Of a stretch of DNA of 64,000 nt, positions 18,160 to 28,181 are shown piece after piece. The position numbers and the translations under genes were made by a program. How positions within the stretch are numbered: position 1 is the stretch's first letter; each line of letters opens with the position of its first letter. Below the pieces are notes generated by a model. The model was not told the DNA's origin. It did no database searches and saw only the letters and a list, made by a program, of their open reading frames with translations. This DNA comes from Flavobacterium sp. MK4S-17 (GTDB lineage Bacteria > Bacteroidota > Bacteroidia > Flavobacteriales > Flavobacteriaceae). The DNA lies in contig NZ_WWEP01000021.1 of the NCBI RefSeq assembly GCF_009848495.1, positions 102,989-166,988 of the forward strand, in the 5' to 3' direction.

Positions 18160-19131
18160 ATGCCAGCTACAATTCTTATAACAGGCGGTGCAGGATTTAT
18201 AGGCTCTAACCTGTGCGACCATTTTATAAATAAAGAATATAAGGTAGTGTGCCTTGATAATTTTGCAACAGGCCACCGCAAAAATATTCAGCATTTGTTG
18301 TCAAACCCTGATTTTACACTTATAGAAGGCGATATCCGCAATATGGATGATTGCAGAAAATCGGTTAAAGGGGTGCAATATGTTTTACACCAGGCGGCAT
18401 TAGGTTCGGTACCCCGCTCTATAGCTGATCCCATAACCAGTAATGATGTTAATATCAGCGGTTTTTTAAACATGCTGGTAGCAGCAAGGGATGAAGGAGT
18501 TAAAAGATTTATATATGCTGCCAGTTCATCAACTTACGGAGATTCTGAGGCATTGCCCAAAGTTGAAGATAAAATAGGCAAGCCATTGTCTCCTTATGCA
18601 ATAACTAAATATGTAAATGAGCTGTATGCTGAAATTTTCAGTAAAACCTATGGTATAGAAACTATAGGGTTACGCTATTTTAATGTGTTTGGCAGGAGGC
18701 AGGATCCCAATGGTGCCTATGCTGCTGTTATACCAAAATTTGTTATGCAATTCATGAAGCATGAAAGCCCTGTAATTAACGGAGACGGGAATTACTCCAG
18801 GGATTTTACCTATATTGACAATGTGGTGCAAATGAACGAACTTGCAATGCTTTCGGAAAATCCGGAAGCTGTAAATACAGTTTATAACACAGCATTTGGT
18901 GACCGTACCACATTAAACGATCTTGTAAGCAGCCTTAAATTATATTTATCTGAATTTGATAACGCTATAAAAGAGGTTGAGGTAATTTACGGCCCCAACA
19001 GGGCCGGGGATATTCCTCACTCATTGGCAAGTATAGACAAAGCTAAAAAACTGTTAGGTTATAAGCCAAAATATTCAATGCAGGAAGGGCTTAAGCAAGC
19101 GGTTAAGTGGTATTGGGAAAATTTAAAATAA
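18160..19131 (+). CDS. tviC: UDP-N-acetylglucosamine 4-epimerase (TviC/WbpP type)
   Basis: A 323-aa extended short-chain dehydrogenase with an NAD-binding GGAGFIGS near residue 8 and the catalytic YxxxK (YAITK). The family reading rests on the HRKNIQHLL segment, the ALGSVPRSIADP run and LRYFNVFGRRQDPNGAYAAVIP, which are typical of WbpP/TviC epimerases acting on UDP-GlcNAc/UDP-GalNAc (or the acids). The next gene is a TviB-type dehydrogenase, the partner that makes UDP-GalNAcA. It is the first gene of the polysaccharide locus. Confidence 0.88.
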   Translation: MPATILITGGAGFIGSNLCDHFINKEYKVVCLDNFATGHRKNIQHLLSNPDFTLIEGDIRNMDDCRKSVKGVQYVLHQAALGSVPRSIADPITSNDVNISGFLNMLVAARDEGVKRFIYAASSSTYGDSEALPKVEDKIGKPLSPYAITKYVNELYAEIFSKTYGIETIGLRYFNVFGRRQDPNGAYAAVIPKFVMQFMKHESPVINGDGNYSRDFTYIDNVVQMNELAMLSENPEAVNTVYNTAFGDRTTLNDLVSSLKLYLSEFDNAIKEVEVIYGPNRAGDIPHSLASIDKAKKLLGYKPKYSMQEGLKQAVKWYWENLK

Positions 19132-19155
19132 TAAAGTAACTTATATATTCAATAT

Positions 19156-20427
19156 ATGAAAATTGCAGTAATAGGATTAGGTTATGTGGGTCTGCCTCTG
19201 GCAAGGCTTTTTGCTACAAAGTACCCCGTAATTGGATTTGATATCAATAAATCACGTGTTGACGAATTAAATTCAGGTAAAGACAGCACACTGGAGGTGG
19301 AAGATGAGCTTCTCCAGTCAGTATTAGTTAACAATCCTAATTCCGGGAACGGGCTGTATTGTTCTACAAATATTGATGATATAAGGGATTGTGATTACTA
19401 TGTTGTTACTGTGCCGACACCTGTTGATAAAAACAACAGGCCGGACTTAACACCCCTTTATAAATCAAGCGAAACCGTAGGCAGGGTACTAAAAAAAGGC
19501 GATATTGTTATTTATGAATCTACAGTTTACCCGGGTGTTACTGAAGAAGAATGTGTACCGGTACTTGAAAGGATAAGTGGACTAAAATTTAATGAAGACT
19601 TTTTTGCCGGTTATTCGCCGGAAAGGATTAACCCGGGTGATAAAGAACACACTGTTGAAAAAATATTAAAAGTAACCGCAGGCTCAACGCCTGAAGTGGG
19701 TGAAAAGGTGAATAACTTATATAAGTCTGTTATTACTGCGGGTACTCACCTTGCGCCTACTATAAAAGTAGCTGAAGCGGCCAAGGTAATAGAAAATTCA
19801 CAGCGCGATATAAATATTGCTTTTGTAAATGAGCTTTCGAAGATATTTAACTGTATGAATATTGATACGCATGCAGTTCTAGAAGCTGCCGGTACTAAGT
19901 GGAATTTCCTTCCGTTTAAGCCGGGACTGGTAGGTGGGCACTGTATAGGTGTTGACCCATACTACCTGGCACAAAAGGCGCAGGAAGTTGGCTATCATCC
20001 TGAAATTATACTGGCTGGGCGAAGGCTTAATGACAGTATGGGAGAGTATGTAGCTTCGCAGGTTGTTAAGCTGATGATTAAAAAAGGAGTTATAGTTAAT
20101 GGCTCTAAGTTATTGATGTTAGGAATTACTTTTAAGGAAAACTGCCCCGATGTAAGGAACACCAAAATTGTAGACGTAGTTAAGGCCTTAAAAGAGTATG
20201 GGATTGATATTACTATTTATGATCCATGGGCAAACCCTGCGGAAGTTGAACATGAGTATGGTTTAAATACCATTAATGAACTTCCTCAAGAGAAGTTTGA
20301 TGCTATTGTTTTAGGGGTGGCGCATAAGGAGTTTTTAGATACAGACCTTTCTTCGCTGAAAAAAGAGAAGAGCATAGTTTATGATGTGAAAGGTATTTTA
20401 GGAAATAAGGCAGACGGTAAATTATAA
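19156..20427 (+). CDS. tviB: UDP-N-acetylhexosamine 6-dehydrogenase (TviB/WbpO type)
   Basis: A 423-aa nucleotide-sugar dehydrogenase that oxidises C6 of a UDP-HexNAc to the uronic acid in two NAD-dependent steps. The N-terminal Rossmann motif is [10 protein letters not shown] (7-16) and the catalytic cysteine is Cys263 in [11 protein letters not shown]. The N-terminus and the VPTPVD...RPDLTPL run fit TviB/WbpO rather than UDP-glucose dehydrogenase. With TviC it should yield UDP-GalNAcA. It lies 24 bases after tviC. Confidence 0.9.
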   Translation: MKIAVIGLGYVGLPLARLFATKYPVIGFDINKSRVDELNSGKDSTLEVEDELLQSVLVNNPNSGNGLYCSTNIDDIRDCDYYVVTVPTPVDKNNRPDLTPLYKSSETVGRVLKKGDIVIYESTVYPGVTEEECVPVLERISGLKFNEDFFAGYSPERINPGDKEHTVEKILKVTAGSTPEVGEKVNNLYKSVITAGTHLAPTIKVAEAAKVIENSQRDINIAFVNELSKIFNCMNIDTHAVLEAAGTKWNFLPFKPGLVGGHCIGVDPYYLAQKAQEVGYHPEIILAGRRLNDSMGEYVASQVVKLMIKKGVIVNGSKLLMLGITFKENCPDVRNTKIVDVVKALKEYGIDITIYDPWANPAEVEHEYGLNTINELPQEKFDAIVLGVAHKEFLDTDLSSLKKEKSIVYDVKGILGNKADGKL

Positions 20428-20449
20428 CCTTCTGATAAGAGCAAAAAGA

Positions 20450-21841
20450 ATGAGGATAAAAAATATATGTTGTATAGGTGCCGGATATGTTGGGGGTCCA
20501 ACAATGGCAGTTATTGCACATAAATGTCCGGATATAAAAGTTACCATTGTTGATATAAATGAGCAGAGGATAGCAGACTGGAATGATGAAAATCTGGATA
20601 ACCTTCCGGTATATGAACCAGGCTTGGCCGATATAGTTGCGTCGGCAAGGGGAAGGAACCTGTTTTTTTCTACAGATGTAGAAAAGGCTATTGATGAAGC
20701 TCAAATGATATTTATATCGGTAAACACACCTACAAAAACATACGGCCTTGGTAAAGGCAAAGCCGCCGATTTAAAATATATTGAGTTGTGTGCAAGGCAG
20801 ATTGCCGCAGTTGCCAAAAATGATAAAATTGTAGTTGAAAAATCTACATTACCTGTAAGGACAGCACAGGCTATTAAAGATATTCTCGATAATACAGGGA
20901 ACGGGGTACAATACCAGATACTTTCTAATCCGGAATTTTTAGCAGAAGGTACAGCTGTACAGGATTTACTTAATCCTGACAGGGTGCTTATAGGCGGCGA
21001 CACAACAAAGGAAGGGCAGGAAGCAATAGAGGCGCTTGTTGAGGTTTATGCAAACTGGATACCACGCGAAAATATATTGACTACTAATGTGTGGTCATCT
21101 GAGCTTTCCAAATTAACAGCGAATGCATTTTTAGCCCAAAGGGTATCTTCAATAAATGCTATTTCTGAGTTGTGTGAAAAAACGGGAGCCGATGTTAATG
21201 AAGTGGCGAAAGCTATCGGGATGGATAGCCGTATTGGCCCAAAATTCCTTAAAGCTTCGGTAGGTTTTGGAGGCTCATGCTTTCAAAAGGACATCCTTAA
21301 CCTTGTATATATAGCAAAATCCTACGGACTGCATGAAGTGGCCGATTACTGGGAGCAGGTTATTATAATGAATGACCACCAGAAGAGGCGTTTTGCATCT
21401 AATATTGTAAGGACATTATACAATACTGTTTCAGGAAAAAAAATAGCTTTTTTGGGCTGGGCATTCAAAAAAGATACGAATGACACAAGGGAGTCAGCTG
21501 CAATTTATGTAGCTGACGATTTACTTTTTGAGCAGGCAAATATTGCGGTATATGACCCCAAGGTAGAAAAAGGCACTATTTACAGGGACCTGGATTATTT
21601 AGGTACAAGGCCTGCTGATGCAAACAGGGAAAATGTAACGGTTTATACCGACCCTTATGAGGCCTGCCGGGATGCGCACGCAATTGCCATACTTACCGAA
21701 TGGGATGAGTTTAAGCAATATGACTGGCAAAGAATTTATGACAACATGAAAAAGCCTGCTTTTGTATTTGACGGGCGTAATATTTTAGAAGGCCAGAAGC
21801 TGGAGCAAATAGGATTTGTTTTTAGTGAAATAGGCAAATAG
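20450..21841 (+). CDS. ugd: UDP-glucose 6-dehydrogenase (eukaryote-like long form)
   Basis: A 463-aa UDP-glucose dehydrogenase that makes UDP-glucuronate. [14 protein letters not shown] (10-23) is the NAD fold and Cys277 in FGGSCFQKD the catalytic thiol. The overall length, the [15 protein letters not shown] segment and the [18 protein letters not shown] run resemble the animal and plant UGDH form. It is the second sugar dehydrogenase in tandem and feeds the next gene, a UDP-glucuronate 4-epimerase. The spacing to tviB is 22 bases and to the epimerase 19 bases. Confidence 0.94.
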   Translation: MRIKNICCIGAGYVGGPTMAVIAHKCPDIKVTIVDINEQRIADWNDENLDNLPVYEPGLADIVASARGRNLFFSTDVEKAIDEAQMIFISVNTPTKTYGLGKGKAADLKYIELCARQIAAVAKNDKIVVEKSTLPVRTAQAIKDILDNTGNGVQYQILSNPEFLAEGTAVQDLLNPDRVLIGGDTTKEGQEAIEALVEVYANWIPRENILTTNVWSSELSKLTANAFLAQRVSSINAISELCEKTGADVNEVAKAIGMDSRIGPKFLKASVGFGGSCFQKDILNLVYIAKSYGLHEVADYWEQVIIMNDHQKRRFASNIVRTLYNTVSGKKIAFLGWAFKKDTNDTRESAAIYVADDLLFEQANIAVYDPKVEKGTIYRDLDYLGTRPADANRENVTVYTDPYEACRDAHAIAILTEWDEFKQYDWQRIYDNMKKPAFVFDGRNILEGQKLEQIGFVFSEIGK

Positions 21842-21860
21842 CTTATAAAGCTAACGTTTT

Positions 21861-22877
21861 ATGAATGTATTAGTTACCGGTGCTGCGGGATTTATTGGTT
21901 ATCACCTGTGTGAAAAATTACTTTCCATGGGGCATACAGTGGTGGGGTTGGATAATTTAAATAACTACTACGATGTTAACCTGAAACTGCAAAGGCTAAG
22001 CCAGTTGGGCATAGCATCAGAGCCGGAATATAATGTTCTTGTAAATAGTGAAATACATGCAGAAAGATTCAGGTTTATAAAATTAAACCTGGAGGACAGG
22101 GAGAATTTACCATTATTATTTACCGATAATAAATTTGATTGTGCCTGCAACCTTGCAGCACAGGCAGGAGTGCGTTATAGTATAGAAAACCCGGATGTTT
22201 ACATTGATAGTAATGTAACAGGTTTTGTAAATATACTGGAAGCCTGCCGCAATTATAATATAAAAAAGCTTGTATTTGCAAGCAGTTCCAGTGTATATGG
22301 CTTAAATGACAAAATTCCGTTTTCTGTAAATGACAATGTAGATAAGCCTATCAGTATATATGCCGCAACAAAAAAAAGCAATGAGCTTATGGCATATACA
22401 TACAGCCATTTATTTGGTATAGAAACCGTTGGCCTTCGCTTTTTTACAGTTTACGGGCCGTGGGGAAGGCCGGATATGGCAATGTTCCTTTTTACGGATG
22501 CAATATGTAATGATAAGCCCATTAAAATATTTAATGAAGGTAACCTGTGGCGTGATTTTACTTATATAGATGATATAGTTAATGGAGTTGTAGCCACTAT
22601 AACCAGGGAAGTACCGGGTGGCGAATTGTACAGGCTTTACAATATTGGCAACAGTAAGCCGATAAAATTATTTGATTTTATTACTGAAATTGAAAAAGTT
22701 ACAGGTAAACAGGCGTTAAAAGAATATTTACCCATGCAGCCGGGCGATGTAGAAAAAACCTGGGCAGATGTGAGCAGGCTTCAAAAAGATTATGGTTATA
22801 GCCCTTCTGCTGATATAGATTACGGAGTCAGGCAGTTTGTAGAGTGGTATAAGAAATATTATCCTTGCAAGAATTAA
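21861..22877 (+). CDS. UDP-glucuronate 4-epimerase
   Basis: A 338-aa extended SDR epimerase with GAAGFIGYHL (7-16), the LDNLNNYYDVNLK run typical of UDP-glucuronate 4-epimerases (LpsL/CapI type), the AAQAGVRYSIENP segment and the catalytic YAATK. It should convert UDP-GlcA from the preceding ugd to UDP-GalA. The order ugd then epimerase supports this substrate. Confidence 0.9.
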   Translation: MNVLVTGAAGFIGYHLCEKLLSMGHTVVGLDNLNNYYDVNLKLQRLSQLGIASEPEYNVLVNSEIHAERFRFIKLNLEDRENLPLLFTDNKFDCACNLAAQAGVRYSIENPDVYIDSNVTGFVNILEACRNYNIKKLVFASSSSVYGLNDKIPFSVNDNVDKPISIYAATKKSNELMAYTYSHLFGIETVGLRFFTVYGPWGRPDMAMFLFTDAICNDKPIKIFNEGNLWRDFTYIDDIVNGVVATITREVPGGELYRLYNIGNSKPIKLFDFITEIEKVTGKQALKEYLPMQPGDVEKTWADVSRLQKDYGYSPSADIDYGVRQFVEWYKKYYPCKN

Positions 22878-22889
22878 TTATTTTAAAAA

Positions 22890-23936
22890 ATGAAAAAAAT
22901 TCTGATTACCGGCGGGGCCGGATTTATAGGTTCTCATGTAGTTAGGCGTTTTGTAAAGCGTTATCCCGATTTAAATATATTTAATCTGGATGCTCTAACC
23001 TATGCGGGTAATCTTGAAAATATTAAGGATATAGAAAATCAGCCTAACTATGTTTTTATTAAGGGGGATATTACTGATGCTGATTTTATAAACTCCCTTT
23101 TTAATGAACATAAGTTTGAAGGGGTAATACACCTTGCGGCTGAATCGCATGTTGACCGGTCGATAACAGACCCCTTAGCATTTGTAAAAACAAATGTTAT
23201 AGGTACCATGAACCTGCTTAATGCCTTTCGTGATTTATGGAAAGATAATTATGATGGAAAACGATTTTACCATGTAAGCACCGATGAAGTGTATGGTACA
23301 TTAGGTACTGAAGGGTTATTTACAGAAACTACACCTTATTCTCCAAACTCCCCTTATTCTGCATCAAAGGCAGCATCAGACCATTTTGTAAGGGCTTATG
23401 GAGAAACATACGGCCTGCCTTACGTTATCACTAATTGCTCTAATAATTATGGGCCAAATCATTTTCCTGAGAAATTGATTCCGTTATTCATAAATAATAT
23501 TATCAATAACAAGCCGCTGCCTGTTTACGGCGATGGAAAATATACACGCGACTGGCTTTATGTGGAAGACCATGCACGTGCCATAGACCTTGTATTTCAT
23601 GAAGGTAAAAATCATGAAACATATAATATAGGAGGCTTTAACGAGTGGCAGAATATTGACCTGGTTAAATTGCTTTGCACTTTAATGGATGTTAAATTAG
23701 GGCGTACTGAAGGCGAAAGTGAAAAACTTATAACTTATGTAAAAGACCGCCCCGGGCATGACCTGAGGTATGCGATTGACGCTTCAAAAATAAATAAGGA
23801 ACTGGGATGGGAACCATCTGTTACTTTTGAGCAGGGACTTGAAAAAACTATTGAATGGTACCTGAATAATGAAGAGTGGCTTAAAAATGTTACATCAGGG
23901 GCATATACCGAGTATTACAGCAAACAATATCAATAA
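22890..23936 (+). CDS. rfbB: dTDP-glucose 4,6-dehydratase
   Basis: A 348-aa SDR dehydratase that forms dTDP-4-keto-6-deoxyglucose. GGAGFIGS (near 8), HLAAESHVDRSI, the catalytic STDEVYG and YSASK, and NNYGPNHFPEKLIPL are all diagnostic. It precedes rfbA by 18 bases. The two rhamnose-finishing genes rfbC and rfbD are absent from the whole locus, so the product probably goes to the DegT aminotransferase at 26370. Confidence 0.97.
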   Translation: MKKILITGGAGFIGSHVVRRFVKRYPDLNIFNLDALTYAGNLENIKDIENQPNYVFIKGDITDADFINSLFNEHKFEGVIHLAAESHVDRSITDPLAFVKTNVIGTMNLLNAFRDLWKDNYDGKRFYHVSTDEVYGTLGTEGLFTETTPYSPNSPYSASKAASDHFVRAYGETYGLPYVITNCSNNYGPNHFPEKLIPLFINNIINNKPLPVYGDGKYTRDWLYVEDHARAIDLVFHEGKNHETYNIGGFNEWQNIDLVKLLCTLMDVKLGRTEGESEKLITYVKDRPGHDLRYAIDASKINKELGWEPSVTFEQGLEKTIEWYLNNEEWLKNVTSGAYTEYYSKQYQ

Positions 23937-23954
23937 AATTTAAAGCGGAGTATT

Positions 23955-24833
23955 ATGAAAGGCATTATTTTAGCGGGAGGTTCAGGAACCAGGTTATATC
24001 CATTAACAATATCCGTAAGCAAGCAGTTGTTGCCTGTTTATGATAAACCTATGATATATTATCCGCTATCAGTTTTAATGTTGGCAGGTATTAATGAAAT
24101 ACTCATAATTACTACTCCGCATGACCAGGAAGCATTTAAAAAACTTCTTGGGGATGGAACACAGGTAGGCTGCCGATTTGAATATGCCATACAAGAACAA
24201 CCAAACGGTTTGGCAGAGGCATTTATAATAGGCGCTGACTTTATAGGAAATGACAGTGTTGCCCTTGTACTGGGAGATAATATATTTTACGGTAACGGGT
24301 TAGGCACGCTTTTAAGGAGCAAGACAGATATTAAAGGAGCGGCAATATTTGCTTATCCTGTTAAAGACCCTGAACGTTATGGGGTGGTTGAATTCGATAA
24401 AGATCTTAAAGCTGTAAGCATTGAGGAAAAACCTGCGCAGCCAAAATCAAAATACGCAGTACCCGGCCTTTATTTTTATGATAACAGGGTAGTGGAGATG
24501 GCAAAAAGCGTTAAGCCTTCGGCAAGGGGAGAAAAAGAAATTACCACTCTTAACCAGATGTACCTTGAAATGAATGAACTGGAAGTAGGTGTAATGACCA
24601 GGGGTATGAGCTGGTTTGATACAGGTACAGTAGATTCCCTTGATGATGCCACAGAATTTATAAGGGTAATACAAAACCGCCAAAGTGCTGTTATAGGCTG
24701 TATAGAAGAAATAGCTTATGAACGCCGTTTTATAACTATTGAACAGTTAGAACAGGCTGCTGTTCGTTATGCAAAGTCAAAATATGGTGCTTATCTCAAT
24801 GATATTATAAAAGAAAGAAGGGCATGTCTTTAA
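23955..24833 (+). CDS. rfbA: Glucose-1-phosphate thymidylyltransferase
   Basis: A 292-aa nucleotidyltransferase that makes dTDP-glucose from dTTP and glucose-1-phosphate. The N-terminal [11 protein letters not shown], the [17 protein letters not shown] run, GDNIFYG and the [19 protein letters not shown] run are the family's signature. It is the first step of the dTDP branch although it lies after rfbB. Its last 10 bases overlap the flippase start. Confidence 0.97.
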   Translation: MKGIILAGGSGTRLYPLTISVSKQLLPVYDKPMIYYPLSVLMLAGINEILIITTPHDQEAFKKLLGDGTQVGCRFEYAIQEQPNGLAEAFIIGADFIGNDSVALVLGDNIFYGNGLGTLLRSKTDIKGAAIFAYPVKDPERYGVVEFDKDLKAVSIEEKPAQPKSKYAVPGLYFYDNRVVEMAKSVKPSARGEKEITTLNQMYLEMNELEVGVMTRGMSWFDTGTVDSLDDATEFIRVIQNRQSAVIGCIEEIAYERRFITIEQLEQAAVRYAKSKYGAYLNDIIKERRACL

Positions 24834-26260
24834 AAAAAACAGCCATGTCCGGCATGGTCTGGACATTTACCCAACAGTTTGGTTCGCAGGGTATCACTTT
24901 TGTTGTTTCATTAGTCATGGCAAGGATATTAGAGCCTGCCGAATTTGGCCTTATTGGAATGATTAGTGTTTTTATGGCACTTGCAACCTCTCTTGTTGAC
25001 AGCGGGATGACACAATCCCTGATACGAAAATCAAAACCAGACCAGGAAGATTTTTCCACTGTTTTTTTCTTTAATCTTGGTATGAGTATTTTCATCTACC
25101 TGTTACTCTTTTTCTGTTCCCCATTAATTGCCGATTTTTATGATCAGCCCATATTAACCCCTATTGTAAGGGTTTATTGCTTGTCATTTATAATAAATTC
25201 ATTTTCTGCCGTCCAGTTAACAAGGCTTACAAAAGAAATGAACTTTAAAATGCAGATGATGGTTGCATTGCCGTCAATACTGGTTTCAGGTTTACTGGGT
25301 ATTGCACTTGCTTATCTGGATTATGGGGTTTGGAGCCTGGTTTGGATGGGGGTTTTCCAATCACTGTTCAGCAGCATCCAATTATGGATTCGTTCCGGAT
25401 GGGCGCCTTCGTTCGTGTTTAATAAGGCAAAGTTTAAGGAGCACTTTAGTTTTGGTTATAATCTGGCCATTTCAGGGATATTGAATACAGTTTTTCAAAA
25501 TATTTACCAGATAGTTATAGGACGTTTTTTTTCACCTGCCCAGGTAGGTTTCTTTACAAGGGCTAATGCCTTGAAACAATTGCCGGTTGTTAATATATCA
25601 AACACTTTAAACAAGGTAACATACCCTCTGTTTGCATCAATTAATAATGATGATGTAAGATTGAAAAGGGTTTACAGGCAAATTATGCAGACTGTTATAT
25701 TTTGCCTTTCACCGGTATTGGTTTTTATGGGCGTAGTGGCAGAGCCGCTTTTTAGGTTCCTGTTTACTGAAAAATGGCTGCCGGCCGTACCCTATTTTCA
25801 GGTTTTATGTATAACAGGAATTTTATTCCCTATACATTCTTATAATTTAAGTATACTGAAAATAAAGGGCAGGAGCGATTTATTTTTGCGACTTGAAATA
25901 TTAAAGAAAGTTATAATTTCAATCAGCATAATTATTAGTATCAGGTTTGGTATTATGGGTTTGATATGGTCTCAGGTGGTTACTAATTTTATTGCATTTT
26001 TTATAAACTCATATTATACTGGTAAATATATTAATTACCCTGCACTAAGCCAGCTTAAAGATATAATGCCGGCTATTATATTATCTTTTGCTGTGGGTAT
26101 GGGGATTTATGCACTTGATTATTTCGCCTTGGTAACCACAGCAGATATAGTAAGGATAACTTTGGGGCCTGCTTTAGGGCTGGTGTTATACCTTGCATTT
26201 TCATGGCTATTAAAATTTGATTCCTATAACGATATTAAAAACATTTTATTAAGGAGATAA
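24824..26260 (+). CDS. Wzx-type polysaccharide flippase (MOP/WzxC family)
   Basis: A 478-aa inner-membrane protein with about 12-14 transmembrane helices. Its start ([19 protein letters not shown]), the [18 protein letters not shown] segment and the ALKQLP run resemble the Wzx/WzxC branch of the MOP superfamily, which moves undecaprenyl-linked repeat units to the periplasm. ATG 24824 lies within the rfbA end (10-base overlap), so translation is probably coupled. The locus has one flippase and one polymerase, as expected of a Wzx/Wzy system. Confidence 0.92.
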   Translation: MSLKKTAMSGMVWTFTQQFGSQGITFVVSLVMARILEPAEFGLIGMISVFMALATSLVDSGMTQSLIRKSKPDQEDFSTVFFFNLGMSIFIYLLLFFCSPLIADFYDQPILTPIVRVYCLSFIINSFSAVQLTRLTKEMNFKMQMMVALPSILVSGLLGIALAYLDYGVWSLVWMGVFQSLFSSIQLWIRSGWAPSFVFNKAKFKEHFSFGYNLAISGILNTVFQNIYQIVIGRFFSPAQVGFFTRANALKQLPVVNISNTLNKVTYPLFASINNDDVRLKRVYRQIMQTVIFCLSPVLVFMGVVAEPLFRFLFTEKWLPAVPYFQVLCITGILFPIHSYNLSILKIKGRSDLFLRLEILKKVIISISIIISIRFGIMGLIWSQVVTNFIAFFINSYYTGKYINYPALSQLKDIMPAIILSFAVGMGIYALDYFALVTTADIVRITLGPALGLVLYLAFSWLLKFDSYNDIKNILLRR

Positions 26261-26369
26261 GGTTGTATTTATATACATGATGAATTTATTTATCTTTATT
26301 TGATTTAATAAAAACATATTTATTTAAGAAATACTTTAATTTGCATTTAACAGAAATAAGCAAGCTGAA

Positions 26370-27452
26370 ATGATACCCGTAACAAAGCCCTTTTTACCTC
26401 CAATTGAGGAATATACTAAATACCTTGACGGAATATGGCAAAGGCAATGGCTAACCAATATGGGGCCCCTTGCCAGCGACCTGGAAATGAAGTTGAAAAA
26501 TTATTTAGATGTAAAGCACCTGCTTTTTGTAACTAATGGTACGGTTGCCTTGCAAATGGCTATAAAGGCATTAGATTTAAAGGGGGAAATTATCACTACA
26601 CCTTTTTCATTTGTAGCCACAACAAGCAGTATAGTGTGGGAAGGGTGTAAGCCGGTTTTTGTAGATATAGATAAAAACACCTTAAATATAGATGCCTCAA
26701 AAATTGAAGAGGCTATTACTGATAATACTACTGCAATATTAGCTACCCATGTATATGGCAACCCATGCGATGTACATAAAATTGAAGAGATTGCAAAAAG
26801 GCACGGGCTAAAAGTTATATATGACGGTGCCCATGCATTTGGAGTAAAGCTAAACGGGAAATCGATATTTGAATATGGTGATATATCTGTATGCAGCCTG
26901 CATGCTACCAAATTATACCATTCGGGGGAAGGAGGCTTAATTGTAACAAAAGATCCTGAATTACTTAAAAAGCTTGCACTCATCAGGAATTTTGGATTTA
27001 GCGGCCCGGAATCATTTGCAGAGTTGGGAATTAATGGAAAAAATTCTGAATTTCATGCAGCTATGGGTTTAACAAACCTTAACTTTATAGACGCTATTCA
27101 TAAAAAAAGAAAAGAAATTACAGAATATTATAATAGTAAATTATCAGGACTTAAAGCTGTAAGGCCGGTTTGGCATAAACAAGGTACGCTGAATTATGCT
27201 TATTATCCGCTTGTTTTTGATAGTGAGGAGCTGATGCTTAAATGTATTGAGAAATTAAAAACTAACGAAATTGGCACGCGGAGGTATTTTTATCCATCAC
27301 TGGCAAATACATTACCCTATCTGGAGCCCGCTGATTTTGATGTAACAGATAGTATTTCAAGAAAAGTTTTGTGCCTGCCCTTATATTTTGATTTATCTTT
27401 GGAGGAGGTAGATTTAATATGCAGGCTGTTATTAAGAGTTCAAAATAATTAA
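26370..27452 (+). CDS. DegT/DnrJ/EryC1-type sugar aminotransferase
   Basis: A 360-aa PLP-dependent nucleotide-sugar aminotransferase. The PLP lysine is in CSLHATKLYHSGEGG, with an HVYGNPCDV segment before it and a DGAHAFGV acid. With rfbA/rfbB nearby and no rfbC/D, the likely substrate is dTDP-4-keto-6-deoxyglucose, giving a dTDP-4-amino-4,6-dideoxyhexose (Qui4N or Fuc4N, as made by VioA or WecE). The stereochemistry cannot be told from sequence. A 109-base gap precedes it, with only a weak -7 candidate near 26335. The acetyltransferase follows after 2 bases. Confidence 0.88.
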   Translation: MIPVTKPFLPPIEEYTKYLDGIWQRQWLTNMGPLASDLEMKLKNYLDVKHLLFVTNGTVALQMAIKALDLKGEIITTPFSFVATTSSIVWEGCKPVFVDIDKNTLNIDASKIEEAITDNTTAILATHVYGNPCDVHKIEEIAKRHGLKVIYDGAHAFGVKLNGKSIFEYGDISVCSLHATKLYHSGEGGLIVTKDPELLKKLALIRNFGFSGPESFAELGINGKNSEFHAAMGLTNLNFIDAIHKKRKEITEYYNSKLSGLKAVRPVWHKQGTLNYAYYPLVFDSEELMLKCIEKLKTNEIGTRRYFYPSLANTLPYLEPADFDVTDSISRKVLCLPLYFDLSLEEVDLICRLLLRVQNN

Positions 27453-27454
27453 TT

Positions 27455-28180
27455 ATGATTTTAAAGAATTCAAATATTGATGAATCAGTTTTTAAAGCTA
27501 AAGATATTCACATTGAAAATTCTGAAATCAAAGCAAATTCATATTTATACAGGGATTGCAGAGTAATAAATTCTACAGTTGGTGAAAAATGTATAATTGG
27601 CGATTTCACTAGACTAACTAATAGTTTTCTAGAAAGATATAATAAAATTGATAGATCAACATTAATTTATTTTTCTAATATTGGAAGTCATACCTATTTT
27701 GGAAGCAACGATGTAGTTATGCATTCCGTAATTGGAAAATTTTGCTCTATATCTTGGGGAATCACTATTGGAGCTGCAAATCATGATTATAGTAAAATCT
27801 CAACGCACGATTTTTTTTATAATGATGTATATGGAATAAAACCTAAAGGTGAAGAGCCAGCGTATGAAAGGTTTATAAATAAAACTAATATAGGAAATGA
27901 TGTGTGGATTGGTGCTAATTCTACAATTTCAAATGGTGTAAAGATAGGCAATGGTGCTGTAATAGGCGCAAATTCAATTGTAACAAAAGATGTTCCGCCA
28001 TACGCAATTGTAGTAGGAAATCCTGCTAAAATTTTAAAATTTAGATTTAGTGATGATATTATTGCAGAATTAAATGAGTTACAGTGGTGGAACTTGTCGG
28101 AAAATATACTAAAAGATAATTATCAACTACTTAAATCCGATGATGTGAAACAAATAATAAAAACATTAAAACAATATTAA
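27455..28180 (+). CDS. Hexapeptide-repeat acetyltransferase (CatB/XAT-like)
   Basis: A 241-aa left-handed beta-helix acyltransferase. Hexapeptide repeats run from about 15 to 190, the XAT-type loop with ITIGAANHDYSKIS carries the catalytic-type histidine, and NIGNDVWIGANSTISNGVKIG and VGNPAKILKFRF are typical. It probably acetylates a sugar hydroxyl or the 4-amino group made by the preceding aminotransferase. It is the first gene of the AT-rich block (15 G+C in bases 27481-27540), unlike the genes on either side, which suggests acquisition by transfer. Confidence 0.85.
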   Translation: MILKNSNIDESVFKAKDIHIENSEIKANSYLYRDCRVINSTVGEKCIIGDFTRLTNSFLERYNKIDRSTLIYFSNIGSHTYFGSNDVVMHSVIGKFCSISWGITIGAANHDYSKISTHDFFYNDVYGIKPKGEEPAYERFINKTNIGNDVWIGANSTISNGVKIGNGAVIGANSIVTKDVPPYAIVVGNPAKILKFRFSDDIIAELNELQWWNLSENILKDNYQLLKSDDVKQIIKTLKQY

Positions 28181-28181
28181 A

